From the NCBI GenBank assembly GCA_016194985.1, contig JACQAK010000013.1:101999-165998 (forward strand): 64,000 bases of DNA, read 5' to 3'. Of the stretch, positions 33,822-42,800 are shown in pieces (position 1 is the first letter of the stretch; each line of letters starts with the position of its first letter). Position numbers and translations under genes: made by a program. Below the pieces are notes generated by a model, which was given only the letters and a program-made list of their open reading frames with translations, did not search any database and was not told where the DNA came from. The DNA comes from Bacteroidota bacterium (GTDB taxonomy: Bacteria; Bacteroidota; Bacteroidia; B-17B0; Aurantibacillaceae).

Positions 33822-34718
33822 TTAGCATTTATCATGGCAAGCCACGCTTTCTGTTTCAAAGGTTACATGCTGAATGTTGAGATGCTCCAAATCATGTTTT
33901 AACTCATGTTTCAATTCAGCAATTTGCTCTTCTTTTAAATTATTGTCCAGTATTAAATGAGCCGTCATGGCATTTTTAGTGGTGCTCATGGCCCACACAT
34001 GAATGTGATGAATATCTTTTACCCCTTCAGCTTGTACCAACTGTTCTTTTATTTTGTCAATATCAATGCCTGATGGTACCGCATCCAGAGATAATTTCAA
34101 ACTCTCCGTTAACAAACCCCAGGTACTATATAATACTACCACCATGATCAATAAACTGATCAACGGATCGATCCATTTAATACCGGTGTAGGTAATAATA
34201 AATCCGGCGATTACTACTCCCAGTGAAACCGCGGCATCCAACATCAAATGCAAATAAGCCCCTTTTACATTCAGGTCTTTTTCTTTGTCTCTGAAAAATA
34301 ATAAAGCCGATACGGTATTGATCACAATACCAATTCCGGCAACGATGCTGATCACACTACCTTTGGTCTCTTCAGGATTCATAAAACGCTGAATAGCTTC
34401 CCAGCCAATACTTCCTACTGCAATCAATAAGATAACGGCATTCGCCAACGATGCCAGAATGGTACTTTTATGAAAGCCGTAGGTATATCGTGTAGTTGCT
34501 TTTCGTTTCGCTATCTGAAAAGCAAACAACGATAAGCCAAGCGTGGCCACATCACTTAAATTATGCCCTGCATCGGAAAGTAGTGCCAGCGAATTGGTAT
34601 AAAAACCGGTAGCAAATTCGATCACTACAAATCCCAGATTTAACACGATACCCCATATAAAAGCCCTGCTAACAGAAGTTAACTGAGTAGTGTGATGATG
34701 AGCGTGATCGTGTGCCAT
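33822..34718 (-). CDS. Cation diffusion facilitator (zinc efflux, CzcD-like)
   Basis: The protein has 298 residues from the Met at 34718; an in-frame start six codons earlier is possible. It has a His-rich N-terminus (AHDHAHHH), six membrane segments, the metal site LLSDAGHNLSD in TM2 and the matching LMLDAAVSLGVV in TM5. A C-terminal cytoplasmic domain (about 210-298: VKDIHHIHVWAMST) follows. These transporters exchange Zn2+ or related metals for protons at the inner membrane. Zinc is the likeliest substrate given the two Asp and one His seen. Confidence 0.92.
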   Translation of the reverse strand: MAHDHAHHHTTQLTSVSRAFIWGIVLNLGFVVIEFATGFYTNSLALLSDAGHNLSDVATLGLSLFAFQIAKRKATTRYTYGFHKSTILASLANAVILLIAVGSIGWEAIQRFMNPEETKGSVISIVAGIGIVINTVSALLFFRDKEKDLNVKGAYLHLMLDAAVSLGVVIAGFIITYTGIKWIDPLISLLIMVVVLYSTWGLLTESLKLSLDAVPSGIDIDKIKEQLVQAEGVKDIHHIHVWAMSTTKNAMTAHLILDNNLKEEQIAELKHELKHDLEHLNIQHVTFETESVACHDKC

Positions 34719-34799
34719 TACAGTAAAGTTACACAAAAAACAGAAACGGATCTGTTACAAATTTTTAGAACATTTTATAGTAGATTAATGTAAATTTCA

Positions 34800-35023
34800 T
34801 TTGGGCATTTCCGCCAGCTGGCGGACCGGGCTGTCGCTTCAATCTTTTGTTCGTGCCTCACAAAAGGATTTTCGCTTGCATCCCTAATGCAAGTAACCGT
34901 TCTTTCGAAGTTTTGGTGCGTAAGGGATTGAGGCTTTGTCTGAGCTCTTTTTATTTGCGCTGAAAGCCAAATAAAAAAGCGAGTGCCGAAAGCCCGGCCC
35001 GCCAGCTGGCGGATACGCCCAAA
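34800..35023. mobile_element. MITE-like element with terminal inverted repeats
   Basis: The ends read TTTGGGCATTTCCGCCAGCT (from 34800) and, on the other strand, TTTGGGCGTATCCGCCAGCT (from 35023). They match over about 35 bases, each containing the palindrome CCGCCAGCTGGCGG. The 224-bp element has no reading frame. Its right half (about 34918-35023) recurs inverted at 60249-60349. It fills most of the 377-base gap between the transporter and the enoyl-CoA hydratase gene. Confidence 0.65.
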
Positions 35024-35082
35024 TATTTAAAATAAAAATTAAACCCAACCTACATTTTCTAATACCATGTATCCGGAAATAA

Positions 35083-35106
35083 AAAACCCCGAATATATCG
35101 GGGTTT
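35083..35106 (-). terminator. Rho-independent terminator of the PDH operon
   Basis: AAACCCCGA and TCGGGGTTT form a 9-bp stem around ATATA, followed on the minus strand by a T run. It lies eight bases after the enoyl-CoA hydratase family gene. Confidence 0.85.
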
Positions 35107-35113
35107 AAAAATG

Positions 35114-35872
35114 TTAAGCTTTTGCTTTGAATTTATTGATGGCGTTTACCGTAAATTCAGAGAGGACTAATGTTCCGCTCATACCGGCACGTTCAATTAA
35201 TAAGGTGTCCCAGTTTTCTGTGCCTTCCCACATGATCTTTTTCAACATCATCATAGCCTCCGGATTACTGGTCGCTAATTTTCCTGCCAAGGTTGCAATT
35301 TGTTTATCCATATCGGCAGCATTTGCAAATACTTCCGCATACAAGCCTTTTTCTTTAGCCCACTGAGCCGTTTGCCATTCGGTAGCATTGATGGTCAACT
35401 GACAAAAAGCAGAGGTTCCTACTTTACGTTCTACAGCCGGACCAACTACAAAGGGACCAATACCAACGGCTAGTTCAGATAATTTAATAGATGCATCATT
35501 CACCGCAAATGTGTAATCTGCACTGGCAGCAATTCCTACTCCACCGCCAACAGCTTTTCCCTGAACGCGGGCAATCACAAACTTAGGCGCTTTACGCATC
35601 GCATTGATAACCAAAGCAAATCCTGAGAAAAATTTTAAACCTGTATCAATGTCTTTAATAGAAATTAATTCATCAAAGCTGGCGCCCGCACAAAATGTTT
35701 TTTCGCCTTCGCTTTGTAATACGATCACTTTAGCATTATCATCTTTTCCTAATTTCTCGATCTCTGCCGCTAAGTTACGCAATTGCGTTCCCGGCATAGA
35801 GTTACTTTGAGGATGAAAAAATGTAATGGTTCCTATGCCATTTTCAACCGTTGATTTTATTGTTCCTTCCAT
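35114..35872 (-). CDS. Enoyl-CoA hydratase/isomerase family protein
   Basis: The 252-residue crotonase-fold protein has an oxyanion-hole region (KTFCAGASFDEL, about 60-72) and VQGKAVGGGVGIAASADYTF (about 104-123). The positions for catalytic Glu are LSELAVGIGP and the following helix; only the first Glu-type residue is clear, so it could be a hydratase, an isomerase or a relative with another CoA substrate. It follows the E2 gene by 84 bases in the same direction and ends at the shared terminator. Confidence 0.85.
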   Translation of the reverse strand: MEGTIKSTVENGIGTITFFHPQSNSMPGTQLRNLAAEIEKLGKDDNAKVIVLQSEGEKTFCAGASFDELISIKDIDTGLKFFSGFALVINAMRKAPKFVIARVQGKAVGGGVGIAASADYTFAVNDASIKLSELAVGIGPFVVGPAVERKVGTSAFCQLTINATEWQTAQWAKEKGLYAEVFANAADMDKQIATLAGKLATSNPEAMMMLKKIMWEGTENWDTLLIERAGMSGTLVLSEFTVNAINKFKAKA

Positions 35873-35956
35873 TATAAATAGTGTTTAGTATTTAGTGCTA
35901 AGTTATGAGTTGAGTTATTTTCTATTAAAAACTAATCACTCAACACTTAATAACCG

Positions 35957-37552
35957 CTATGCAAGCATCGTTACCGGATTCTCCAAATATGTTTTTAAAG
36001 TTTGTAAAAATGCGGCACCAGTTGCCCCATCTACTGTTCTATGGTCGCATGCCAATGACAACATCATTGTATTTCCCGGAACTACTGCCCCGTTTTTTAC
36101 CACAGGCACCTGACGAATAGCGCCAACAGAAAGAATACATGATGCCGGCAGATTAATGATAGATGTAAAAGATTCTATCCCAAACATGCCAAGATTCGAA
36201 ACAGTGAATGTATTTCCTTCCATCTCTGCAGGCTGCAACTTTTTATCTTTGGCTTTTTTAGCCAATTCCTTAGCATCTGCCGCAATTTGTGTAAATGTTT
36301 TTTGATCGGCAAAGCGAATAACAGGCACTAATAAGCCATCTTCAACTGCAACAGCCATTCCAACATGAATGTGTGAATAGTAACGCACTTTATCTCCCAT
36401 CCATGAGGTATTCACCTGAGGGTGTTTACGCAATGCTACTGCACAGGCTTTAATAACCATATCATTGAAAGATACTTTTGTATCCGGCATTGAATTGATG
36501 GCATTACGTGAAACAATGGCATTATCCATATCCACCTCAATATTCAAATAAAATACCGGGGCGCTTGTTGTAGATTCCAACAAACGACGGGCAATTGTTT
36601 TACGCATTTGTGTTGCCGGAACATCTTCAAATCCTTCTGCACCGGGAACAAATGAACTAACTGTTTTAGAACTGCCGCTTGCAACTGATTGTTGTGGCTT
36701 GTAATTTTCGATATCTGCCTTAGTAACACGTCCGTTATCACCGCTACCGGTTACCTTTGAAATATCGATACCTTTTTCTTTGGCCAGTGCTTTTGCCAAA
36801 GGACTTGCTTTTACTCTTGAATCAGAAGAACTTGACGTCTCGACTACGCTCGAAGTGACAGATGTTTTTTGTTCTGCGACTTCTGCTTTTTGAGAACTAC
36901 CGCCTGTCTTCTGTCCGCTGTTAACTGTCGCCAAAATAGCGTTGATATCTTCTCCCCCTTTTCCTAAAATAGCAATGATAGAATCTACAGGTATACTTTT
37001 CCCTTCTTCAATCCCAATATGAATTAACACACCATCCTGAAATGATTCAAATTCCATGGTTGCTTTATCGGTAGCAATATCTGCCAATAACTCACCGCTC
37101 TTTACTTTATCCCCTACCTTTTTATGCCATTTTTCAATCACCCCTTCTGTCATCGTATCACTTAACTTAGGCATACGAACTACCTCAACACCTGCAGGCA
37201 ATGTTGTCGGAGCAGAATTAGTTGCTGCTGAAGTAACCGTTGGTGCGGGAGTTTCCTGAACCGGCGCTGCTTTCTGCTGGCCGCCTCCTGCAATCAGTGC
37301 GCTAATGTCTTCTCCTTCTTTTCCCAATATAGCAATCACTGAATCTACGGGAACAGCTTGTTTTTCGGGAATACCAATGTGCAATAACACACCATCCTGA
37401 AATGATTCAAATTCCATGGTAGCTTTATCAGTTTCGATATCTGCTAATAAATCTCCGCTTTTAATTTTATCTCCCACTTTTTTGTGCCATTTCGCTACCA
37501 CACCTTCTGTCATGGTATCACTCAATTTGGGCATTCTAACTATTTCAGCCAT
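35957..37552 (-). CDS. Pyruvate dehydrogenase E2 (dihydrolipoyl acetyltransferase)
   Basis: The 531-residue chain has two lipoyl domains (1-80 with lipoyl Lys43; 121-200 with Lys163, both in TDKATMEFES). An Ala/Ser/Thr linker follows, then the E1/E3-binding domain (246-285, RVKASPLAKALAKEKGIDIS) and the catalytic domain (about 310-531) with DHRTVDG (His504, Asp508). It passes acetyl groups from E1 to CoA in the core of the complex. The two lipoyl domains are nearly identical even in DNA (36 bases at 37030 and 37390), indicating recent duplication or conversion. Residues about 232-239 of the linker are encoded by a REP-like repeat. pdhA lies upstream; E1 beta and E3 are not in the window. Confidence 0.95.
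   Translation of the reverse strand: MAEIVRMPKLSDTMTEGVVAKWHKKVGDKIKSGDLLADIETDKATMEFESFQDGVLLHIGIPEKQAVPVDSVIAILGKEGEDISALIAGGGQQKAAPVQETPAPTVTSAATNSAPTTLPAGVEVVRMPKLSDTMTEGVIEKWHKKVGDKVKSGELLADIATDKATMEFESFQDGVLIHIGIEEGKSIPVDSIIAILGKGGEDINAILATVNSGQKTGGSSQKAEVAEQKTSVTSSVVETSSSSDSRVKASPLAKALAKEKGIDISKVTGSGDNGRVTKADIENYKPQQSVASGSSKTVSSFVPGAEGFEDVPATQMRKTIARRLLESTTSAPVFYLNIEVDMDNAIVSRNAINSMPDTKVSFNDMVIKACAVALRKHPQVNTSWMGDKVRYYSHIHVGMAVAVEDGLLVPVIRFADQKTFTQIAADAKELAKKAKDKKLQPAEMEGNTFTVSNLGMFGIESFTSIINLPASCILSVGAIRQVPVVKNGAVVPGNTMMLSLACDHRTVDGATGAAFLQTLKTYLENPVTMLA
36837..36860. repeat. REP-like arm inside the E2 coding sequence
   Basis: The 24 bases match the arm at 30417-30440 with only a few differences (shared core CTCGACTACGCTCGAA). 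In frame it encodes VTSSVVET of the flexible linker, so the insertion is tolerated. It shows that this repeat family moves or spreads into genes. Confidence 0.8.
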
Positions 37553-37618
37553 GTTGTATTTAAATTTTGAATGATGAATTTTAATTAATTCATCGCTTAA
37601 ACTTTTAATAATTTAAAA

Positions 37619-38629
37619 TTACTCTTGAATGTAAGGATAGTTTGGTTCAGCATAAACATCTTTATATAATTCATCTGCTTCCGGATAAGGGCTTTCTTCC
37701 GCAAACTGAACAGATTCATCAACTAAGGCTTTTACTCTTGCTTCTGCTGCTTCTATTCCTGCATCATCGATCCATTTATTCTCGATTAATGTATTTAGTA
37801 CCTTTTGGATCGGATCCTGAGTCTGGTATTCTTTTACCTCATCTTTGGTTCTGTATGTTTGCGCATCACTCATCGAGTGACCTTTATAACGATACGTTTT
37901 CATTTCCAGAAATGTAGGTCCGTCACCACGGCGTGCACGGGCTACCGCTTCTTCCATCGCTTCATGAACAGCTTCTACTGTTAAACCATCAACCGGTTTG
38001 CTTGGCATATCATAAGCCAATCCTAATTTCCAAAGATCATGTACATTACTGGTACGTTCTACTGAAGTTCCCATCGCATACATGTTATTCTCTACAATAA
38101 AAATTACCGGCAATTTCCAGTTCATGGCCATATTAAATGCTTCATGCAATGCCCCCTGACGAACTGCTCCGTCTCCCATCGAACACACGCATACATTATC
38201 ATTGCCCATAAATTTATCCGCAAAAGCAATACCTGCTCCCAAGGGGATCTGTCCGCCAACAATACCATGTCCGCCAACAAAATTGTGTTCTTTACTGAAA
38301 ATATGCATAGAACCACCTTTGCCTTTACAGCAACCGGTCACCTTGGCATACATTTCGGCCATAATGTATTTTGGATGCATTCCCAAACCAATACCATGTG
38401 CATGACAACGGTAAGCGGTGATGTGCTTGTCGTCTTTTTTGGTAGCACTAACCGTACCTGCTACAATAGCTTCCTGACCAATATATAAATGGCAAAAGCC
38501 TTTTATTTTTTGTTGAACATATACTTGTCCGGTTTTCTCTTCAAACTTGCGCATCAATAACATTGACTCATACCATTTAAGGTATTGTTCTTTAGAAAAC
38601 TTGCTCTTTTTTTCAGCTGTTTTAGCCAT
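37619..38629 (-). CDS. pdhA: Pyruvate dehydrogenase E1 component subunit alpha
   Basis: The 336-residue protein has the thiamine-diphosphate motif MGDGAVRQGALHEAF to VENN (about 151-182). It also has the phosphorylation-loop-like region TYRYKGHSMSDAQTYR and conserved AYRCHAHGIGLG and GKGGSMHIF segments. With E1 beta it decarboxylates pyruvate and acetylates the E2 lipoyl groups. Only the alpha subunit is here, directly upstream of E2 (67-base gap). E1 beta must lie elsewhere, a split I recall from other Bacteroidota. Confidence 0.95.
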   Translation of the reverse strand: MAKTAEKKSKFSKEQYLKWYESMLLMRKFEEKTGQVYVQQKIKGFCHLYIGQEAIVAGTVSATKKDDKHITAYRCHAHGIGLGMHPKYIMAEMYAKVTGCCKGKGGSMHIFSKEHNFVGGHGIVGGQIPLGAGIAFADKFMGNDNVCVCSMGDGAVRQGALHEAFNMAMNWKLPVIFIVENNMYAMGTSVERTSNVHDLWKLGLAYDMPSKPVDGLTVEAVHEAMEEAVARARRGDGPTFLEMKTYRYKGHSMSDAQTYRTKDEVKEYQTQDPIQKVLNTLIENKWIDDAGIEAAEARVKALVDESVQFAEESPYPEADELYKDVYAEPNYPYIQE

Positions 38630-38652
38630 AGAAATTACAATTAAATAAGGTA

Positions 38653-38660
38653 CAAAAATA
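38653..38660 (-). promoter_or_regulatory. Candidate -7 box for pdhA
   Basis: TATTTTTG on the minus strand matches TANNTTTG and lies 23 bases before the pdhA start codon. No clear -33 box is visible. Confidence 0.35.
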
Positions 38661-38700
38661 AGAGAAATTGTGATATAGAAAAGCTCTAAAAAAAGCCTGC

Positions 38701-39198
38701 CTACAGGTACTTTTTACTAAACATCAGGGGTAATAAGCTTTCTATACTTTTTGCGATGTAAATCTGACCTTTTTCGCCCGACATGATGATTCTGATAGGT
38801 TTTCCGGACTTATTCTCATACTCCGCAATAGCCTGCCGACAGGCGCCACAGGGAGACAAGGGCTCGTTTACTATTACATTTTTAGACTTTACCGCTACAG
38901 CAATGGTTTTAATGCCAACATTGGGGTATTGTGCTCCCGCGTAGTAAATAGCCACCCTTTCGGCACATAAACCGCTGGGATAAGCTGCATTTTCCTGATT
39001 ATTTCCTCCGATTATCTTACCATTTTCCATCAAAATGGCTGCCCCTACCTGAAAATTGGAATAAGGTGCATAAGCCGATTTTACCATTTTTTGAGCTTCC
39101 AGCAATAACTCAGCATCCTTTTTGGATAGATCTTTTGCTGATTGGTAAACTTCGAATTCGGTTAATATGGTGAGTTTAGAGATTTTAGATTTTGCCAT
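38701..39198 (-). CDS. cdd: Cytidine deaminase
   Basis: The 165-residue enzyme is of the small tetrameric type. The zinc site is Cys78 with catalytic Glu80 (GLCAERVAI) and PCGACRQ (Cys117, Cys120). Substrate loop SAYAPYSNFQVGAA fits the family. It converts cytidine and deoxycytidine to uridine and deoxyuridine in salvage. It has about 25 extra N-terminal residues compared with B. subtilis Cdd. It lies between ruvC and pdhA on the same strand. Confidence 0.93.
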   Translation of the reverse strand: MAKSKISKLTILTEFEVYQSAKDLSKKDAELLLEAQKMVKSAYAPYSNFQVGAAILMENGKIIGGNNQENAAYPSGLCAERVAIYYAGAQYPNVGIKTIAVAVKSKNVIVNEPLSPCGACRQAIAEYENKSGKPIRIIMSGEKGQIYIAKSIESLLPLMFSKKYL

Positions 39199-39257
39199 AT
39201 AAGTGTTTTATAAAATAAATAAGAAAGGTAAGAAAGAAATTGAAGTTCATCAATCTT

Positions 39258-39818
39258 TCAGGCTTTTCTTTTGGGGTTGTCTTTAATAAAAGCATCCCAG
39301 CCGGAATACGATTTTTTAGCTCCGCCGCCTGCTGCCTTGTTTTGAAAATAATGACACACAGCGGCACCCAATGCATCCGTCGCATCCAGATATTTATCGT
39401 CGTTTTTAAAATTCAGTAGATTTTCCAGCATTGCCGCTACCTGCTCTTTAGACGCATTCCCGTTTCCGGTGATCGACATTTTGATTTTTTTAGGGGAATA
39501 CTCCGTCATCGGAATATTTTTAGACAGAGCTGCTGCAATAGCCACGCCCTGAGCTCGTCCCAGCTTTAGCATCGACTGAACATTCTTTCCAAAAAAAGGT
39601 GCTTCAATAGCTAACTCATCGGGTTTATACTCCTCAATTAAACCTACAACGCGCTCAAATATCTTTTTCATTCGATCCGCTTGCTCATCAAATTTATCCA
39701 ATTTAATTACACCTAAAGCAATTAGCGATAGCTTACTGTTTTGAATATGCACCAGACCATAACCCATTACTAATGTTCCAGGGTCAATTCCTAATATGAT
39801 GCGATCGGTAATAGCCAC
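39258..39818 (-). CDS. ruvC: Holliday junction endonuclease RuvC
   Basis: The 186-residue protein starts with ILGIDPGT (Asp12) and has IEAPFFGKN (Glu72) and [13 protein letters not shown] (Asp145, Asp148), the four acidic catalytic residues of RuvC with normal spacing. It cuts Holliday junctions after branch migration by RuvAB. RuvA and RuvB are not in the window. The C-terminal tail ([16 protein letters not shown]) is a Lys-rich extension. It is likely co-transcribed with cdd. Confidence 0.94.
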   Translation of the reverse strand: MAITDRIILGIDPGTLVMGYGLVHIQNSKLSLIALGVIKLDKFDEQADRMKKIFERVVGLIEEYKPDELAIEAPFFGKNVQSMLKLGRAQGVAIAAALSKNIPMTEYSPKKIKMSITGNGNASKEQVAAMLENLLNFKNDDKYLDATDALGAAVCHYFQNKAAGGGAKKSYSGWDAFIKDNPKRKA

Positions 39819-39850
39819 AAATGAAGTTTATAGCCACAAATGTAAAATAA

Positions 39851-39880
39851 AAAGCCCTCCGTTAGTTAACGGAGGGCTTT
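39851..39880 (-). terminator. Rho-independent terminator
   Basis: AAAGCCCTCCGTTA and TAACGGAGGGCTTT pair perfectly over about 14 bp, followed by T residues on the minus strand. It ends the 39897-45857 gene, which stops 17 bases before it. Confidence 0.9.
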
Positions 39881-39896
39881 AATTTATAAAACGGTC

Positions 39897-42800
39897 TTAT
39901 CTGAATAAATTAAGATAGCCTTGTTGCTTATACTCTTTACCATCGAAACCTGTACAATTTAATATAAAAAAATAGGTGCCGTCCGATGCATTTCCTCCAT
40001 CCCAATAACCTGAAGGAGATGTAAATGAATACATTTTTGTGCCCCATCTGTTAAAGATATCACATTGCAGATCTTTGATGCCTGTACTGGTTATTTTAAA
40101 GAGATCATTTTTACCATCGCCATTTGGAGTAAATACGTTAGGAACAATCAATGAAGAGTTTTCCAAAACCTCAATGGATAATGTTGCCGTTCCAGAACAT
40201 AAGCCTGAAAAATCGGTTACTGTTAAAGTCACAACATAAGTTCCCGTAGCATTATATGTATGGTCCGGGTTTGTCAACGCAGAGGTGTTATTATTGGTAT
40301 CACCAAAATTCCAGGAATATGTATTTCCCACACCTGCACTTTGATTACTGAAATTCACGGCCAATGGAGCTGTTCCGGAAGTTGGATTAGCTGTAAAAGC
40401 AGCATTAATACCTCCTGATGTTACAGTTGAGACACCTGTATTTGAGCAACCATTATCATTATCAAAAACCGTTACTGTATATTGGCCAACGGATCCGGCT
40501 ATTGGAGATGATGTATTAGCACCGGATAATAACGTTCCGGTTCCTGATGTTGTCCAGCTATAACTAGCGTTTGATGCTGTTGTACCGGCAGAAAGTGCTA
40601 CTGTGGTGGAGCCGCATGGAATAACCGGATTATTAACCGATACAGAAGGAGGTGTCGTATTAGAACCAACCGTATAGGCAGTTGTTGCTAAACATCCATT
40701 AGATGTGTTCTGAATCGTTACTGAAATAACACCCGGAGCTGAGACATTGGCGTTTTGTGTATTACTTCCGGTAGACCAACTATAAGTAACATTTGAAGAA
40801 GGATTAGTATTAACGGTTAAGCTTACGGTAGGGTTTGCACAATTGATGATTTGAATAGCAGATGCAGGAGTAATAGTAGCTGTTGGAAGTGCTCCACTGG
40901 TTGTTACCACCACACTGGCTATACCCGAACAACCATTATCCGAATTCGTAACTGTCACATCATAATTACCGCCGGCATTTACACTTACGGAAGCATTATT
41001 TGCCGGTGTTGTAATTCCTGACCCTGTCCAACTATACGTATAATTACTTCCGATAGGGCTTGCATTTAATGTGACATTAGGTGATGTGCACGTAATGGTT
41101 GTATTTCCTGTAATAGAAGCGTTAACCGCTGTAGTATTAGTAGGTACCGTTACATTAGAAATAGAAGCACATAAACTATTTGTATTAGTCAGCGTCACTG
41201 TATACACACCTCCCTGATTAACATTAATGGTATTAGTCGTAGACGAACCAACAATTCCGGGCCCTGACCAGTTTACAGAAACAGGTGTCGTAGTTGTAGT
41301 TAAACTAACAGAGACTAATGTATTAGTGCAGGTAATAGAATTAGTGACGGAATTAATCATTAAAGAAGGATTTCCTAAGTTAGGAAATACTTCTACCGTT
41401 GATGTCGTTGTACAACCGGTTGTAGGATGTTGAGCCTCCAATGTATAAATACCAGCAGCGCATGCCGTAGTGGTTAAACTGGTTGCCGAACCACACACAC
41501 CACCTAGCCAGGTAACAGTAGTACCAACCGGAGAAGTAAAGCTTCCTGTTAAGGTTACGGAACTTGACGAACAGGATAACGTTTGGGATAATCCGGCATC
41601 AAGTCCTGAAGGTACAGATACATCCGTATTGGCTAGTGCTGTTGTTGAATAAGTACAATTCGTATTTGGATCTACAACAACTAACGTATAGATCCCTGCT
41701 CCTGAACCGATAGCGTTCTGAGAATTAACACCATTACTAACAGAGCTTCCGAAAGGTGCTGTCCAGGTATAGTTCATTCCGGCCAACGATGAATTCAAAT
41801 CCACGGTAGATGTGATACAGGTAATTAAACCGTTGGTACTGGCTGTAGTTGTTGGAACCGCCGTATTTTGAATAACAACATGGCTTCCTGCAGATGTGCA
41901 GTTTGAGTTTGTATTTGTTACCGTATAGCCAAATGTTCCGCCTTGCGTAACCGTGATCGTTCCTGCTCCATCATCCGAAGCAATACCTGTTCCTGCCCAG
42001 CTATAGGTTACCGGACTGTCGGTTGTAGAGACACTAACAGTAACTAGCGTATTGGTACATGTGATTGTGTTGGTTACTGCGGTTACTGTTACTGATGGCG
42101 CTCCCGGACTAGGAAACACCTGAACCGTAGATGTTGCCGAACATCCATTGGCAGGATCAGTTGCCTGTAAAGTATAAACCCCTGCACCACAGGCAGAAGT
42201 AGTATAATCAGTGGCTACACCACATACACTTGGCCCCGACCACGCCGCTGTTGCTGATGTTGGCGAAGCAATGCTTCCATTTAAGGTTACGGAAACCGAT
42301 GCCCCGCAGGTTAATGTTTGATCCGTTCCGGCGCTAAGACCGCTTGGCGTTGCTGTATTCTGTATAACAGTAGCTGTTGTTGTATAACTACAATTACCTG
42401 CAGGATCCTGAACAGTTAAACTGTATGCTCCCGGCGAAGAAGTAACTGCATTTTGAGAATTTGCTCCACTGGCAATAGAGCCAGCCGAAGGAGCCGTCCA
42501 TGTATAATTCATTCCTGCTAACGACGCATTTAAATTAACAGTCGTTGTTGCACAGGTCAGAACTCCTGATGGGCTTGCCGTAGTGGTTGGTATTGGATTT
42601 ACAGTTACAACTACTGTATTTGTTCCCTGACAGCCAGACACATCACTTCCTGTTACGGTATAAGTTGTTGTAACAGCTGCGCTGGACGTAACCGAAGCGT
42701 TGTTTGAGGCGTTTAACGACCCGGAAGGCGACCATGTATAATTTGTGGCGCCGCTCGCATTTAAGGCCACTGTTGCTCCCTGACAAATAGAAGTGGCGGA

